From Paraburkholderia azotifigens (lineage in GTDB: Bacteria > Pseudomonadota > Gammaproteobacteria > Burkholderiales > Burkholderiaceae), in contig NZ_VOQS01000003.1 in assembly GCF_007995085.1 (NCBI RefSeq), forward strand, positions 3,156,672-3,220,671: 64,000 nucleotides of DNA. The letters run 5' to 3'. The position numbers were made by a program, and so were the translations under genes. Under the pieces are notes generated by a model. That model was not told the DNA's origin and did not search any database. It saw only the letters and a program-made list of their open reading frames with translations. Positions 1 through 9,291 of the stretch are shown piece after piece. The stretch's first letter is position 1; each line of letters starts with the position of its first letter.

Positions 1-756
1 GTTGACGATGCTCGTCGATGCGCGCGGAAACGTCACCTTCTTCAGCGAAGGAAACTTCTGCACGAGCGCGTCGGCCTGGGCGAAACTCATCAGCTTCAGA
101 TCGCTGTTCAGCAGCGTCTGCTGCATCGGCGCATCCGGCCTGCCGATGAAAAACGCCGCATCCAGACAGCCGTCTTCGAGGCAGCGCCAGGCTTTCGGCG
201 CGTCCATTTCGACGAGCTGCGCGTTGTCGCGCGTAATGCCGCTATAGCCCAGCAAGACCCGCGAAACCTCCAGCAGACCGCTGCCCGGCACGCCGACGCC
301 GATCCGCTTGCCGCGCAGCTGCGCGAGACGGTTGACCGTCCCGGTATCGCGATAGAACACCCAGATCGGTTCATACGAAACGGCGGCGATCGTCTGCAGC
401 CGATCCGTTTCCTGCGGCACGGTGGTGCCCGATTGAATGAAGCCGACCTCGTATTCGCTCGCGGGATCTTTCAGGCGCCGGTAGTTCTCGACGGAGCCCG
501 ACGAACTGCGGATGTCGAGCGTCACGCCATCGCGCTTGAGCAGCGGCGCGTAGCGTTCGGCGAAGCCGCGATAGATGCCCTTGTCCGCGCCCGTCGTAAT
601 GACGATACGGGTCTGGAAGGCAGGCTCGATCACCGTGTACAGCCCCCACCCCAGCGCGGTCAGCAACAGGATCGCGCCGGCGGCGAACAGCCAGCGGCGC
701 CGCGGCGTCATGGGCGTCTTCTGATTGCGATGAAACGTTTGATGGTCCCTCGGCAT
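1..756 (-). CDS. TAXI-family TRAP transporter solute-binding protein (3' end outside window)
   Basis: The product is membrane-anchored or exported. Basic N-terminal residues precede a hydrophobic segment (WLFAAGAILLLTALGWGLY), followed by a periplasmic domain with TAXI-type features: VITTGADKGIYRGFAERYAP, a VGFIQSGTT stretch and a VGVPGSGLLEVSRVLLGYSG stretch. TAXI proteins deliver small organic acids to TRAP permeases; no permease gene is visible, and the C-terminus runs off the window edge. I place the start at 756 because GAGAGG lies 7 bases upstream; an in-frame ATG at 711 just before the basic segment is the alternative. Some TAXI-like proteins act alone as anchored sensors, so transport is an inference. 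The gene diverges from the receiver gene at 962. Confidence 0.75.
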   Translation of the reverse strand, partial: MPRDHQTFHRNQKTPMTPRRRWLFAAGAILLLTALGWGLYTVIEPAFQTRIVITTGADKGIYRGFAERYAPLLKRDGVTLDIRSSSGSVENYRRLKDPASEYEVGFIQSGTTVPQETDRLQTIAAVSYEPIWVFYRDTGTVNRLAQLRGKRIGVGVPGSGLLEVSRVLLGYSGITRDNAQLVEMDAPKAWRCLEDGCLDAAFFIGRPDAPMQQTLLNSDLKLMSFAQADALVQKFPSLKKVTFPRASTSIVN

Positions 757-779
757 CGCCTGGCCTCTCGTCCGCGCAT

Positions 780-797
780 ATGGGACCAAAGTCCAAT
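780..797. promoter_or_regulatory. operator-like palindrome, copy A
   Basis: ATGGGACCAAAGTCCAAT lies 24 bases upstream of the TAXI gene start, in the divergent region with the receiver gene. It differs at one base from copy B at 1375-1392. The GGAC-N4-GTCC core is an inverted repeat, as expected for a dimeric regulator. The cognate regulator is unknown. Confidence 0.55.
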
Positions 798-961
798 ACC
801 GCGCGTGCAAACGATTTCATATCCTAGGGTCTGCTTGCATAGGAAACGTAGTACATCGTGCGGCGCTGTGCATCGTGACCTGCCGTGTGTTGCTGGTATG
901 TTGCCGGTATGTCGCTGCCGTGCCTGGATCGGATGAGTGAACGGGTTGCCGGAACCTATCG

Positions 962-1348
962 ATGGACGCGGACAAACGCTTTGTTGCCGTAGTCGACGAC
1001 GACACCTCCGTCTGTCGGGCAATCCAGCGGCTGTTGCGTTCCGTCGGCATTACGGCGGATGTCTTTCCGAGCGGCGACGAGTTTCTGTATGCGCTCGGCG
1101 CAACCCCCCACTACGATCCCGGCTGCGTGATCCTGGACATCCAGATGCCCGGCACCGATGGCGTCGAAGTGCAGCGCAGACTTCACGGACGCAAGCTGCC
1201 CGCGATCTTCATCACCGCGTACGACGACGATGAGATGCGCGAGCAGGTCATGGCAGCGGGCGCGCAGGCGTACTTCAGCAAGCCGTTCGACGATGCCGTA
1301 TTCATTCAGAGCGTATGTGTCGCATTAGGCGTCCAGCGTTCTGGTTAG
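962..1348 (+). CDS. stand-alone response-regulator receiver domain (FixJ/StyR-type)
   Basis: This 128-aa protein is a single CheY-like receiver domain with no output domain. The acidic pocket is Asp12-Asp14 (VVDDD), the phosphoacceptor is Asp59 (CVILDIQMPGTDG), the switch residue is Thr85 (FITAY) and the conserved Lys is Lys107 (FSKPFDD). It most resembles receivers of FixJ/NarL-type regulators, but the LuxR-type HTH is missing. The reading frame stops cleanly and I see no HTH remnant before the RND operon. It may be a phosphate sink, an adaptor or the remnant of a longer regulator. No histidine kinase is adjacent. Operator-like palindromes lie upstream of the divergent gene and downstream of this one. 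Confidence 0.85.
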   Translation: MDADKRFVAVVDDDTSVCRAIQRLLRSVGITADVFPSGDEFLYALGATPHYDPGCVILDIQMPGTDGVEVQRRLHGRKLPAIFITAYDDDEMREQVMAAGAQAYFSKPFDDAVFIQSVCVALGVQRSG

Positions 1349-1374
1349 CGTAATGCACGAATCCGGTGATTCCT

Positions 1375-1392
1375 ATTGGACCAAAGTCCAAT
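1375..1392. promoter_or_regulatory. operator-like palindrome, copy B
   Basis: ATTGGACCAAAGTCCAAT is a perfect inverted repeat with 7-bp arms (ATTGGAC / GTCCAAT) and a CAAA centre. It lies 113 bases upstream of the chosen start of the RND adaptor and 27 bases after the receiver gene stop, so it is placed to control the efflux operon. Confidence 0.6.
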
Positions 1393-1504
1393 GGTGCGGA
1401 CGCCCGTGATTGCCAGATACTCGTTGCGTGACGCAGACGTCGCGGCGCACGCTCGCGCGCCGCGTGATGCACGGGCACGCAATCGCTTCAATGGGGAGGC
1501 GCTA

Positions 1505-2809
1505 ATGGCGTCTTTGTCGAATCGCATATCGGACTTCAGCGGGCTGGCTGCTAACGAAGCGCTGGCCCGCAAACGGCCGCTGCGGGCGCTCACGCTGTGG
1601 CCATGCCTGTTGGCGCTCGCCGCCCTCACCGCCTGCAAAAAAGCCCCCACCGAACCCCCGCGTCCGACCGTCGAAGTGACCGTCGTCACCGTCGAGCAGA
1701 AGGAAACGCCCGTCGATTTCGAGTTCACCGCGCAGACGCAGAGTTCGCGCGAAGTCGAAATCCGCGCGCGTGTCGACGGCTTTCTCGAGCGGCGGCTGTA
1801 CGACGAAGGCTCGCTCGTGAAGGAAGGCCAGGTGCTGTTCGTGATGGACCGCAAGCCCTTCGAAGCCGCGCTGCAATCGGCCAAAGGCGCGCTTGCGCAA
1901 CAGCAGGCGCGTCTGCTCGTCACCAAACAGAACCTCGCGCGCGTGATACCGCTGGCCGCGCAGAACGCCTTGAGCAAGAAGGATCTCGACGACGCCACGG
2001 GTAACGAGAAACAGGCCGAAGCCGCCGTGATCGCCGCGCAGGGCGAGGTGCGCACGGCCGAGCTGAACCTGAGCTACTGCACGATCCGCTCGCCGCTCAA
2101 GGGGCTCTCCAGCTTCGCGCGCGTGCAGGACGGCAGCTACGTGACGCCGACGCAATCGGGGTTGCTCACGTATGTCTACCAGCTCGATCCGATGTGGGTG
2201 AACTTCAGCATCTCCGAGAACGAACTGCTGCGCTACCGCGAGCAGATCGCGAAGGGCCTGCTGCGCTTTCCCGCCGACAACCAGTTCGACGTGACGGTGA
2301 TCCAGGCCGACGGCTCGATCTATCCGCAGAAAGGCCGCATCGATTTCACGAACCCCGCGTTCAGCCAGCAGACGGGCACCTTCCTCGTGCGCGCCACCTT
2401 CGCCAATCCCCAGGGCACGCTGCGTCCGGGCCAGTTCGTGCGCGCGAAAGTGACGGGCGCCGTGCGCCCCAACGCGATCCTCGTGCCGCAGCGCGCGGTG
2501 CTGCAGGGGGCGAAGAGCCACTTCGTGTGGGTGCTCGACCAGGACTCGAAGCCGCATCAGCGCGTGGTCGACGTGGGCGACTGGCATGGCGACGACTGGT
2601 TCGTCAACGAAGGCCTGAAGACGGGCGAGCGCGTGGTGGTCGATGGCGCGATCCGCGTGTCGTCGGATGCGCAGATCAAGGTGGTCAGTGCGCCGCCGGG
2701 TTCAGGCACACCCGGTACGCCTGCCGCACCTGCGTCGGCGCCCGCGGCTGCCGCATCCGCGCCGACCGCGACGCTGGCGCAGACCCGGACACGCCCCGCG
2801 AGCCCCTGA
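1505..2809 (+). CDS. RND efflux periplasmic adaptor lipoprotein
   Basis: This 434-aa membrane-fusion protein of the MexA/AcrA type couples the inner-membrane pump to the outer-membrane channel. A hydrophobic signal (TLWPCLLALAALTAC) ends in a lipobox with Cys near residue 43. It is followed by the barrel-sandwich start (ARVDGFLERRLYDEGSLVKEGQVLFVMD), a helical hairpin rich in Gln/Ala, and the beta-barrel/membrane-proximal part (GRIDFTNPAFSQQTGTFLVR, then PGQFVRAKV). A Pro/Ala/Thr-rich tail closes the protein. I prefer 1505 because GGGGAGG stands 8-9 bases upstream; the frame is open further upstream to 1376 without a good ribosome site. It is the first gene of a three-gene efflux operon. Confidence 0.92.
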   Translation: MASLSNRISDFSGLAANEALARKRPLRALTLWPCLLALAALTACKKAPTEPPRPTVEVTVVTVEQKETPVDFEFTAQTQSSREVEIRARVDGFLERRLYDEGSLVKEGQVLFVMDRKPFEAALQSAKGALAQQQARLLVTKQNLARVIPLAAQNALSKKDLDDATGNEKQAEAAVIAAQGEVRTAELNLSYCTIRSPLKGLSSFARVQDGSYVTPTQSGLLTYVYQLDPMWVNFSISENELLRYREQIAKGLLRFPADNQFDVTVIQADGSIYPQKGRIDFTNPAFSQQTGTFLVRATFANPQGTLRPGQFVRAKVTGAVRPNAILVPQRAVLQGAKSHFVWVLDQDSKPHQRVVDVGDWHGDDWFVNEGLKTGERVVVDGAIRVSSDAQIKVVSAPPGSGTPGTPAAPASAPAAAASAPTATLAQTRTRPASP

Positions 2810-2866
2810 CGATGTGAAGCCCCGATGACCCGATGACGACCGACGCCATCCGGCGCCCCCGATCCG

Positions 2867-5800
2867 ATGAACATCTCCCACTTCTGCATCGACCGCCCGA
2901 TCTTCGCCTCGGTCATCTCGATCGTCATCACGCTCGGCGGCGCGCTGACGATGCTCGCGCTGCCCACCGCGCAGTACCCCGACATCACGCCGCCGCAGAT
3001 CACGATCTCCGCGACCTATCCGGGCGCGAGCGCCGACGTGGTCGCCAACAACGTCGCCGCGCCGATCGAGCAGCAGGTCAACGGCGCCGACAACATGATC
3101 TACATGAGCTCGTCGAGTTCTTCTACGGGCAATCTGACGATCAACGCGTACTTCCAGATCGGCACCAACCCGGAGCTTGCACAGGTCGACGTGCAGAACC
3201 GCGTGAACCTCGCGCTGCCGCAGCTGCCGCAATCGGTGACGGCGCAGGGCGTGCAGGTGCAGAAGAAATCGCAGGCGTTCATGATGGTGATCGCGATCTA
3301 CTCGCCTACCGAGCGCTACGACGCCACCTACATCGCCAACTACGCGAACGTCTACGTGCTCGATGCCCTGAAGCGCATTCCCGGCGCGAACCAGTCGAGC
3401 ATCTTCGGCACGCCCGACTACGCGATGCGCATCTGGCTGCGCCCCGACCGCATGGCGCAGCTGGGCATCACGGCCGCCGACGTGCAGCGCGCGGTGGCCA
3501 ACCAGAACCAGCAGTTCGCCGTCGGCCGGTTAGGCCAGTCGCCGACGGGGAACCCCGTCGAGCAGTCGTTCGCCGTCACCACCACGGGCCGGCTCACCGA
3601 GCCTTCCCAGTTCGAGAACATCATCATCCGCGCGCAAAGCGGCGGCGCGGCCATCGTGCGGCTCAAGGACATCGGCCGCGCCGAACTCGGTCAGAAAGAC
3701 TATTCGATCCGCAGCCGCTTCCAGGGCAAGCCCGCCACCGTGCTCGCCGTCTACCAGCAGCCGGGCGCGAACGCGCTCGACGTGTCGAAGCAGGTGCGCG
3801 CCACGCTCGCCGAGATGAAGAAGTCGTTCCCCGAAGGGATCGACTACGAGATCGCGATGGACACCACCGAGTTCACGCGCGCGTCGATCTCGGATGTGGT
3901 GCACACGTTCTTCGAAGCCGTCGTGCTGGTGGTGATCGTCGTGTTCGTGTTCCTGCAAAGCCTGCGCGCGACGCTGATCCCCGTGCTGGCCGTGCCCGTG
4001 TCGATCGTCGGCACGTTCATGGGGATGGAGGCGCTCGGCTTCTCGATCAACATGCTCACGCTGTTCGGCATGGTGCTCGCCATCGGTATCGTGGTGGACG
4101 ATGCGATCGTCGTGATCGAGAACGTCGAGCGCAACATGACCGTGCACAGGCTCGATCCGAAATCGGCCGCGAAACAGGCGATGGATGAAGTCGCCGGGCC
4201 AGTCGTCGCGATCGTGCTGGTGCTGTGCGCCGTGTTCGTGCCGGTCGCGTTTCTCGGCGGCATCACGGGGCAGATGTACAAGCAGTTCGCGATCACGATT
4301 GCGATTTCCGTGGTGATCTCGGGCGTGGTTGCGCTGACATTGTCGCCCGCGCTCGCGGCCTTGCTGCTCAAGCCCGGGCATCACGAGAAGAAGGGCTTCT
4401 TCCGCTGGTTCGACAACCAGTTTGCGCGGATGACGGCGGGCTATACGCGCGCCGTACGGCTCATCATCAAGCGCGTCGTGATCGCGCTGCTGGTGTTCGT
4501 CGGCATGATCGGGCTCGCGGTGCTGATGATGCGCGACATTCCGACGGCCTTCCTGCCGCCCGAAGATCAGGGTTATCTGCTCGGCGCCGTGATCATGCCC
4601 GATGCCGCCTCGCTCGATCGCACGGGCAAGGTGTCGGACCGCATCTCCGGGTACTTCATGAAGCAGCCGGCCGTGGGCAGCATCACGACGGTCGACGGGT
4701 TCAGCATTCTCGACAGCCAGAACAAGAACAATTCGTCGACGTTCTTCGTCGGCTTCAAGAGCTTCGAGGAGCGCTACAAGTCCGCGAACATCCGCACGCA
4801 GAATGCGCGCGCCGTGCTGATCGATGCGTACAAGGCGCTCTCGCAGATCCGCGAAGGCATCGTCGTGCCCCTCAATCCGCCGTCGATTCCGGGCCTCGGC
4901 ACGACGGGCGGCACCGAGATGTGGATCCAGAGCAAGGGCGACGCGACCATCGCGCAGTTTTCCGCGGTGGTGAACGACTTCGTCGCGCGCGCGAAGCAGC
5001 GGCCCGAACTCACGGGTGTGACCAACACGTTCAATGCCGATTCGCAGCAGCTGCTCGTCGACGTGGACCGCGACAAGGCCGAGACGCTCGGCGTGCCCGT
5101 GGAAGACGTCTACAGCGCAATGCAGACGATGTTCGGCTCGCTCTATGTATCGCAGTTCAACCGGTCGAGCCGCCTGTGGCAGGTCATTTTGCAGGCCGAG
5201 CCGTCGTATCGCCTGAAGCCCGACGATCTCGAACAGATCTTCGTGCGCAGCAAGGACGGCAGCATGGTGCCGCTGAAGTCGGTGGTGACCTCGCGCTACG
5301 TGACGGGACCGGACCTGATCACGCGCTTCAACAACTTCCCGGCCGTGAAGATCACGGCGAACGCGGCGCCCGGCTATGCGTCGGGCCAGGTGATCAGCGC
5401 GCTCGAGGAACTCGCGACACAGATGCCGTCGGAATACGGCATCGCGTGGAGCGGCGAGGCGTTCGAGGCGAAGCAGTCGGGCGGCACCTCGGGGCTCGTG
5501 TTCGTGTTCGGCCTGATCATGGTGTTCCTGATTCTGGCCGCGCAGTACGAGAAGTGGAGCCTGCCGTTCGGCGTGCTGATGGCGGTGCCGTTCGCGCTGT
5601 TCGGCGCGCTGCTCGCGATCCTGCTGCGCGGGCTGAACAACGACGTGTACTTCCAGATCGGCCTGACGATGCTGGTGGCGCTCGCGGCGAAGAACGCCAT
5701 TCTCATCTTCGAGTTTGCGGTGCTCAACCGCGAGGCGGGCAAGTCGGTGTTCGACGCGACGATGACGGCGGCCGAGGAGCGGCTGCGCCCGATCGTGATG

Positions 5801-6130
5801 ACGTCGCTCGCGTTCATTCTGGGTTGCGTGCCGCTGGCGATTGCCACGGGGGCGTCGGCGAACAGCCGGCATTCGATCGGCACGGGCGTGATCGGCGGGA
5901 TGCTGGGGGCCACCGCGATTGCCGTGTTCTTCATTCCGATGTTCTTCTATGTGCTGGAGACGATGTCGGAGAAAAGCGGCAAGAAGAAGGACAAGAAGGC
6001 GGGGGATGTGCCGCCTTCTTCACCGGGACCGACGGCGGGTGAGACGCCGAAGGTGCCGCCGTCTGCGGGTGGTCCCGCTGTCGGCGGCGGGCCGAGCACG
6101 AGCCCGTCTGCATCGCGCGAGGGTGACTGA
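2867..6130 (+). CDS. RND multidrug efflux permease, HAE1 family
   Basis: This 1087-aa inner-membrane proton/drug antiporter resembles AcrB/MexB. The N-terminus (ISHFCIDRPIFASVISIVI) and the following porter-domain signature (YPDITPPQITISATYPGAS) are typical. The proton-relay aspartate pair is visible in TM4 as GIVVDDAIVVIENVERNM near residue 410, followed by AIVLVLCAVFVPVAFLGGITG. The second half repeats the layout (GLTMLVALAAKNAILIFEFA, then RLRPIVMTSLAFILG). It differs from canonical family members in a roughly 50-residue Lys/Pro/Gly/Ser-rich cytoplasmic tail after the last membrane segment. It lies 57 bases after the adaptor and is followed after one base by the channel gene. The substrate range cannot be read from sequence. 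Confidence 0.95.
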   Translation: MNISHFCIDRPIFASVISIVITLGGALTMLALPTAQYPDITPPQITISATYPGASADVVANNVAAPIEQQVNGADNMIYMSSSSSSTGNLTINAYFQIGTNPELAQVDVQNRVNLALPQLPQSVTAQGVQVQKKSQAFMMVIAIYSPTERYDATYIANYANVYVLDALKRIPGANQSSIFGTPDYAMRIWLRPDRMAQLGITAADVQRAVANQNQQFAVGRLGQSPTGNPVEQSFAVTTTGRLTEPSQFENIIIRAQSGGAAIVRLKDIGRAELGQKDYSIRSRFQGKPATVLAVYQQPGANALDVSKQVRATLAEMKKSFPEGIDYEIAMDTTEFTRASISDVVHTFFEAVVLVVIVVFVFLQSLRATLIPVLAVPVSIVGTFMGMEALGFSINMLTLFGMVLAIGIVVDDAIVVIENVERNMTVHRLDPKSAAKQAMDEVAGPVVAIVLVLCAVFVPVAFLGGITGQMYKQFAITIAISVVISGVVALTLSPALAALLLKPGHHEKKGFFRWFDNQFARMTAGYTRAVRLIIKRVVIALLVFVGMIGLAVLMMRDIPTAFLPPEDQGYLLGAVIMPDAASLDRTGKVSDRISGYFMKQPAVGSITTVDGFSILDSQNKNNSSTFFVGFKSFEERYKSANIRTQNARAVLIDAYKALSQIREGIVVPLNPPSIPGLGTTGGTEMWIQSKGDATIAQFSAVVNDFVARAKQRPELTGVTNTFNADSQQLLVDVDRDKAETLGVPVEDVYSAMQTMFGSLYVSQFNRSSRLWQVILQAEPSYRLKPDDLEQIFVRSKDGSMVPLKSVVTSRYVTGPDLITRFNNFPAVKITANAAPGYASGQVISALEELATQMPSEYGIAWSGEAFEAKQSGGTSGLVFVFGLIMVFLILAAQYEKWSLPFGVLMAVPFALFGALLAILLRGLNNDVYFQIGLTMLVALAAKNAILIFEFAVLNREAGKSVFDATMTAAEERLRPIVMTSLAFILGCVPLAIATGASANSRHSIGTGVIGGMLGATAIAVFFIPMFFYVLETMSEKSGKKKDKKAGDVPPSSPGPTAGETPKVPPSAGGPAVGGGPSTSPSASREGD

Positions 6131-6131
6131 C

Positions 6132-7616
6132 ATGCGCCGCGCCACGTTCGCCACCTCCTTCGCATGCCTGTTCTGTGTCGTCGCGCTGAGCGGCTGCCTG
6201 CTCGGTCCGAATTACTCGCGTCCGCCCGTCGACGTGCCCGCGACCTACCGCTTCCCCGACAACTACGCATCGGATGTGGCGAACACCGAATGGTGGAAAC
6301 AGTTCAACGATCCGGTGCTCGACGACCTGATCACCACGGCACTCGCGAACAACAACGACGTGAAGATCGCCGCCGCGCGCGTCGACCAGTTCCTTGGCCA
6401 GTTCGTCACGACGCGCGCCGCACTGCTGCCGCACGTCGACGCGGGTTTCGATGCCGCGCGTCAGCGCATCTCGACGTCCTCGCCGCTGTTCTCGAATGTG
6501 ACCAGCCCCGTGTTCAACTCGTATCAGCTCGCGCTGTCGGCGTCGTGGGAAATCGACCTGTTCGGCCACAACCGGCGCCTGACGGAAGCGGCGCGCGCGA
6601 GCCTGCTGTCGACGGAAGAAGCGAAGCGCGGCACGATCCTGACGCTGGTGTCGTCGGTGGCGTCCTCGTATATCAACCTGCGCAGTCTCGACCGGCAGCT
6701 GGAGATCGCGAACGCGACCACGACGAGCCGCGCGGAATCGGTGCACGTGTTCGAACTGCGCTTCCAGGGCGGCGAGGTCTCGCAGATGGAACTCGCGCAA
6801 AGCCAGTCGGAATACGAGGACTCGCGCGCGCGCATTCCGCAGATCGAGGCGCAGATCGCGCAGCAGGAAGACGCACTCTCCGTGCTGCTGGGGCGCAATC
6901 CGGGCGATATCCTGCGTGGCCGGGCGCTCGGCGAACTGGCGGCGCCTGCCGTGCCCGCCGGGCTGCCGTCGGATCTGCTCGAACGAAGACCCGATCTGCG
7001 TCAGGCCGAGCAGGATCTCGTTTCCGCCAATGCGCAGATCGGTGCGGCAAAAGCGCTGTATTTCCCGCAGATTTCGATCACGGGGCTGCTCGGCACGCAG
7101 AGCGGCCAGTTCTCGAAGCTCTTTACGGGACCGGCGCGCGTGTGGTCGTTTGCCGGATCGGTGACGCAGCCGATCTTCGAAGGCGGCGCGATCGCCGGTC
7201 AGGTGAAACAGGCCGAGGCCGTGCAGCAGCAGGCGCTGTATTCGTACCGCAAGGCGATTCAGGTCGCGTTTCAGGAAGTCGACGATGCGCTGATCTCGTC
7301 GCAGAAGCTGCGTGAGCAGTTCGATGTGCAGGGCCGGCAGGTCGAGGCGCTCGCGACGTATGCGCATCTCGCGAGGCTGCGCTATGAAGGCGGCTATACG
7401 AGCTATATCGAAGTGCTCGATGCCGAGCGCAGTCTGTTCAACGCGCAGTTGAACCAGACGCAGACGCAGGCGGGCGTGCTGGTGTCGTATGTGAATCTGT
7501 ACAAGGCGATGGGTGGCGGCTGGATCATTACGGCTGAAGGGATGACCACTCAGGCTCAGGCGCAGGCGGGCGACGCCCGGCAAGCGCCGGATGCGGCGAA
7601 ACAGGAAGTGAAATGA
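6132..7616 (+). CDS. outer-membrane efflux channel lipoprotein, NodT/OprM family
   Basis: This 494-aa TolC-like channel has a lipoprotein signal (CLFCVVALSGC), then GPNYSRPPVDVPATYRF and the family hallmark WWKQFNDPVLDDLITTAL. The two halves of the alpha-barrel are recognisable (NNDVKIAAARVDQFLGQ; later RRPDLRQAEQDLVSANAQIGAAKALYFPQI). Start 6132 follows the permease stop by one base, so translation is probably coupled. It completes the adaptor-pump-channel set. The Gln/Ala-rich C-terminus is variable in this family. Confidence 0.95.
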   Translation: MRRATFATSFACLFCVVALSGCLLGPNYSRPPVDVPATYRFPDNYASDVANTEWWKQFNDPVLDDLITTALANNNDVKIAAARVDQFLGQFVTTRAALLPHVDAGFDAARQRISTSSPLFSNVTSPVFNSYQLALSASWEIDLFGHNRRLTEAARASLLSTEEAKRGTILTLVSSVASSYINLRSLDRQLEIANATTTSRAESVHVFELRFQGGEVSQMELAQSQSEYEDSRARIPQIEAQIAQQEDALSVLLGRNPGDILRGRALGELAAPAVPAGLPSDLLERRPDLRQAEQDLVSANAQIGAAKALYFPQISITGLLGTQSGQFSKLFTGPARVWSFAGSVTQPIFEGGAIAGQVKQAEAVQQQALYSYRKAIQVAFQEVDDALISSQKLREQFDVQGRQVEALATYAHLARLRYEGGYTSYIEVLDAERSLFNAQLNQTQTQAGVLVSYVNLYKAMGGGWIITAEGMTTQAQAQAGDARQAPDAAKQEVK

Positions 7617-7689
7617 GCGCCCTCTCCCCAATCGCGCGCATCACGTCGTCACGCGCGCGACGGCTCGTCTGGAGCATGAGGCAACCCGA

Positions 7690-9291
7690 ATGAGCCACCC
7701 GCCCGAGCTACCCGAGGCCGTCGCTGAGCCGAACAGGCGCTGGCGCATCCAGTGGATCTGGATCGTGCCTGTCGTCGCCGTGCTGGTCGGCATCTGGCTC
7801 GCCGTGCAGGCCATACTCTCGCAAGGTCCGACCATCACGATCAGCTTCAAGACGGGCGAAGGACTCGAAGCGGGCAAGACGAAGATCAAGTTCAAGGAAG
7901 TCGATATCGGCGTCGTGAAGAAAGTCGCGCTGTCGCAGGACTATAAGCGCGTGATCGCAACAGCCGAACTCACGCGCGACGCCACCGACATGCTGGTCGA
8001 CGACACACGCTTCTGGGTCGTGCGGCCGCGCATCGCCGGCGGCACGGTGTCGGGCATCAGTACGCTGCTGTCGGGCGCGTTCATCGGCATGGACATCGGC
8101 AAGACGAAACAGGAGCGGCGCGACTACACAGGGCTCGAAGTTCCGCCCGTGTTCGCGAGCGACGTGCCGGGCCGCGAGTTCGTGCTGAAAGCCACCGATC
8201 TCGGCTCCGTCGACGTCGGCACGCCCATCTATTTCCGGCGTCTGCAGGTCGGCCAGGTGACGTCGTTCGAACTCGACAAGGACGGCGGCGGCATCACGCT
8301 GCACGTGTTCATCAACGCACCGTACGACCGCTACGTGAACAGCGATTCGCGCTTCTGGCAGGCGGGTGGCATCGACGTCACGCTCGGTACGGAGGGCGTG
8401 CAGATCAACACGCAATCGGTGGTCTCGATACTCGTCGGCGGCCTCGCCTTCGAGACGCCGGCACAGTCGCTCAATCAGCCCGAGGCCGCGTCCAACGCGG
8501 TCTTCCCGCTCTTCGCCACGCGCGCCGACGCGATGAAGCTGCGCGAGAATATCGTCGAGCAATTTGCGTTCGATTTCCACGGCTCGGTGCGTGGCCTCGT
8601 CGTGGGCGCGCCCGTCGACTTTCGCGGCATCACGGTCGGCGAAGTCTCCGCGATCTATACGCGCTTCGATCCCGTCACGCGGCGCATCAGCATTCCTGTC
8701 GAGGTCAAGCTCTTTCCCGAGCGCTTCACGTCGCGCTATGCGACGCAACCGAAAGGCGGCCGCCTCGGCGACGACCCGCACGCACTCGCCGATTTTCTCG
8801 TCGCGCGCGGTTTGCGGGCGCAACTCAAGACGGGCAGTCTGATCACGGGCCAACTGTATATCGCGCTCGACTTCTTCCCGGATGCGCCGAAAGCGCAAGT
8901 CAACTGGAGCCGTTCGCCGCCTGAACTCCCGACCACGCCGAGCGGGCTGCAATCGCTGCAGGAATCGCTGACCCGGATCATTGCGCGCATCGACGGCCTG
9001 CCGCTCGAACAGATCGGCCAGAACGCGCAGCAGACGCTGGCCGGCACCAGCCAGCTGATGCGCAATCTCAACACGCAGGTGGTGCCGCAGGCGAAGAATG
9101 CGCTGACGGCCGCCCAGGCGACGCTCGACTCCGCGAACACGGCGCTTCAACCCGACTCGGCACTGCAGCAGGACACGAGCGACGCAATACGCGAACTCGC
9201 GCGCACGGCCGCGTCGTTCCGTGCGCTCTCCGACTATCTGCAGCGGCATCCCGAAGCGCTGCTGCGGGGCAAAACGGAGGACGCGAAATGA
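7690..9291 (+). CDS. pqiB: PqiB-like intermembrane transport protein (three MlaD/MCE domains)
   Basis: This 533-aa protein has one N-terminal membrane segment (IQWIWIVPVVAVLVGIWLAV, about residues 20-40) followed by three MCE/MlaD repeats. Each begins in the usual style: ITISFKTGEGLEAGKTKIKF, then VLKATDLGSVDVGTPIYFRR, then RGLVVGAPVDFRGITVGEV. A helical region with long Gln/Ala/Leu stretches forms the C-terminus, as in PqiB, which builds a periplasm-spanning lipid conduit. The pqiC-like gene overlaps by four bases. The usual inner-membrane partner PqiA is absent; only 73 bases separate this gene from the efflux operon. Confidence 0.9.
   Translation: MSHPPELPEAVAEPNRRWRIQWIWIVPVVAVLVGIWLAVQAILSQGPTITISFKTGEGLEAGKTKIKFKEVDIGVVKKVALSQDYKRVIATAELTRDATDMLVDDTRFWVVRPRIAGGTVSGISTLLSGAFIGMDIGKTKQERRDYTGLEVPPVFASDVPGREFVLKATDLGSVDVGTPIYFRRLQVGQVTSFELDKDGGGITLHVFINAPYDRYVNSDSRFWQAGGIDVTLGTEGVQINTQSVVSILVGGLAFETPAQSLNQPEAASNAVFPLFATRADAMKLRENIVEQFAFDFHGSVRGLVVGAPVDFRGITVGEVSAIYTRFDPVTRRISIPVEVKLFPERFTSRYATQPKGGRLGDDPHALADFLVARGLRAQLKTGSLITGQLYIALDFFPDAPKAQVNWSRSPPELPTTPSGLQSLQESLTRIIARIDGLPLEQIGQNAQQTLAGTSQLMRNLNTQVVPQAKNALTAAQATLDSANTALQPDSALQQDTSDAIRELARTAASFRALSDYLQRHPEALLRGKTEDAK

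Noticed and set aside
1376..1504. 43 extra N-terminal residues on the RND adaptor
   Set aside because: The upstream frame overlaps the palindrome and has no ribosome site, whereas 1505 has GGGGAGG and gives a normal lipoprotein signal.
3530..5872. 780-codon open frame antisense to the RND permease gene
   Set aside because: High GC content opens long antisense frames; the translation is rich in Arg/His/Glu with no domain, while the plus strand gives a clear RND pump.
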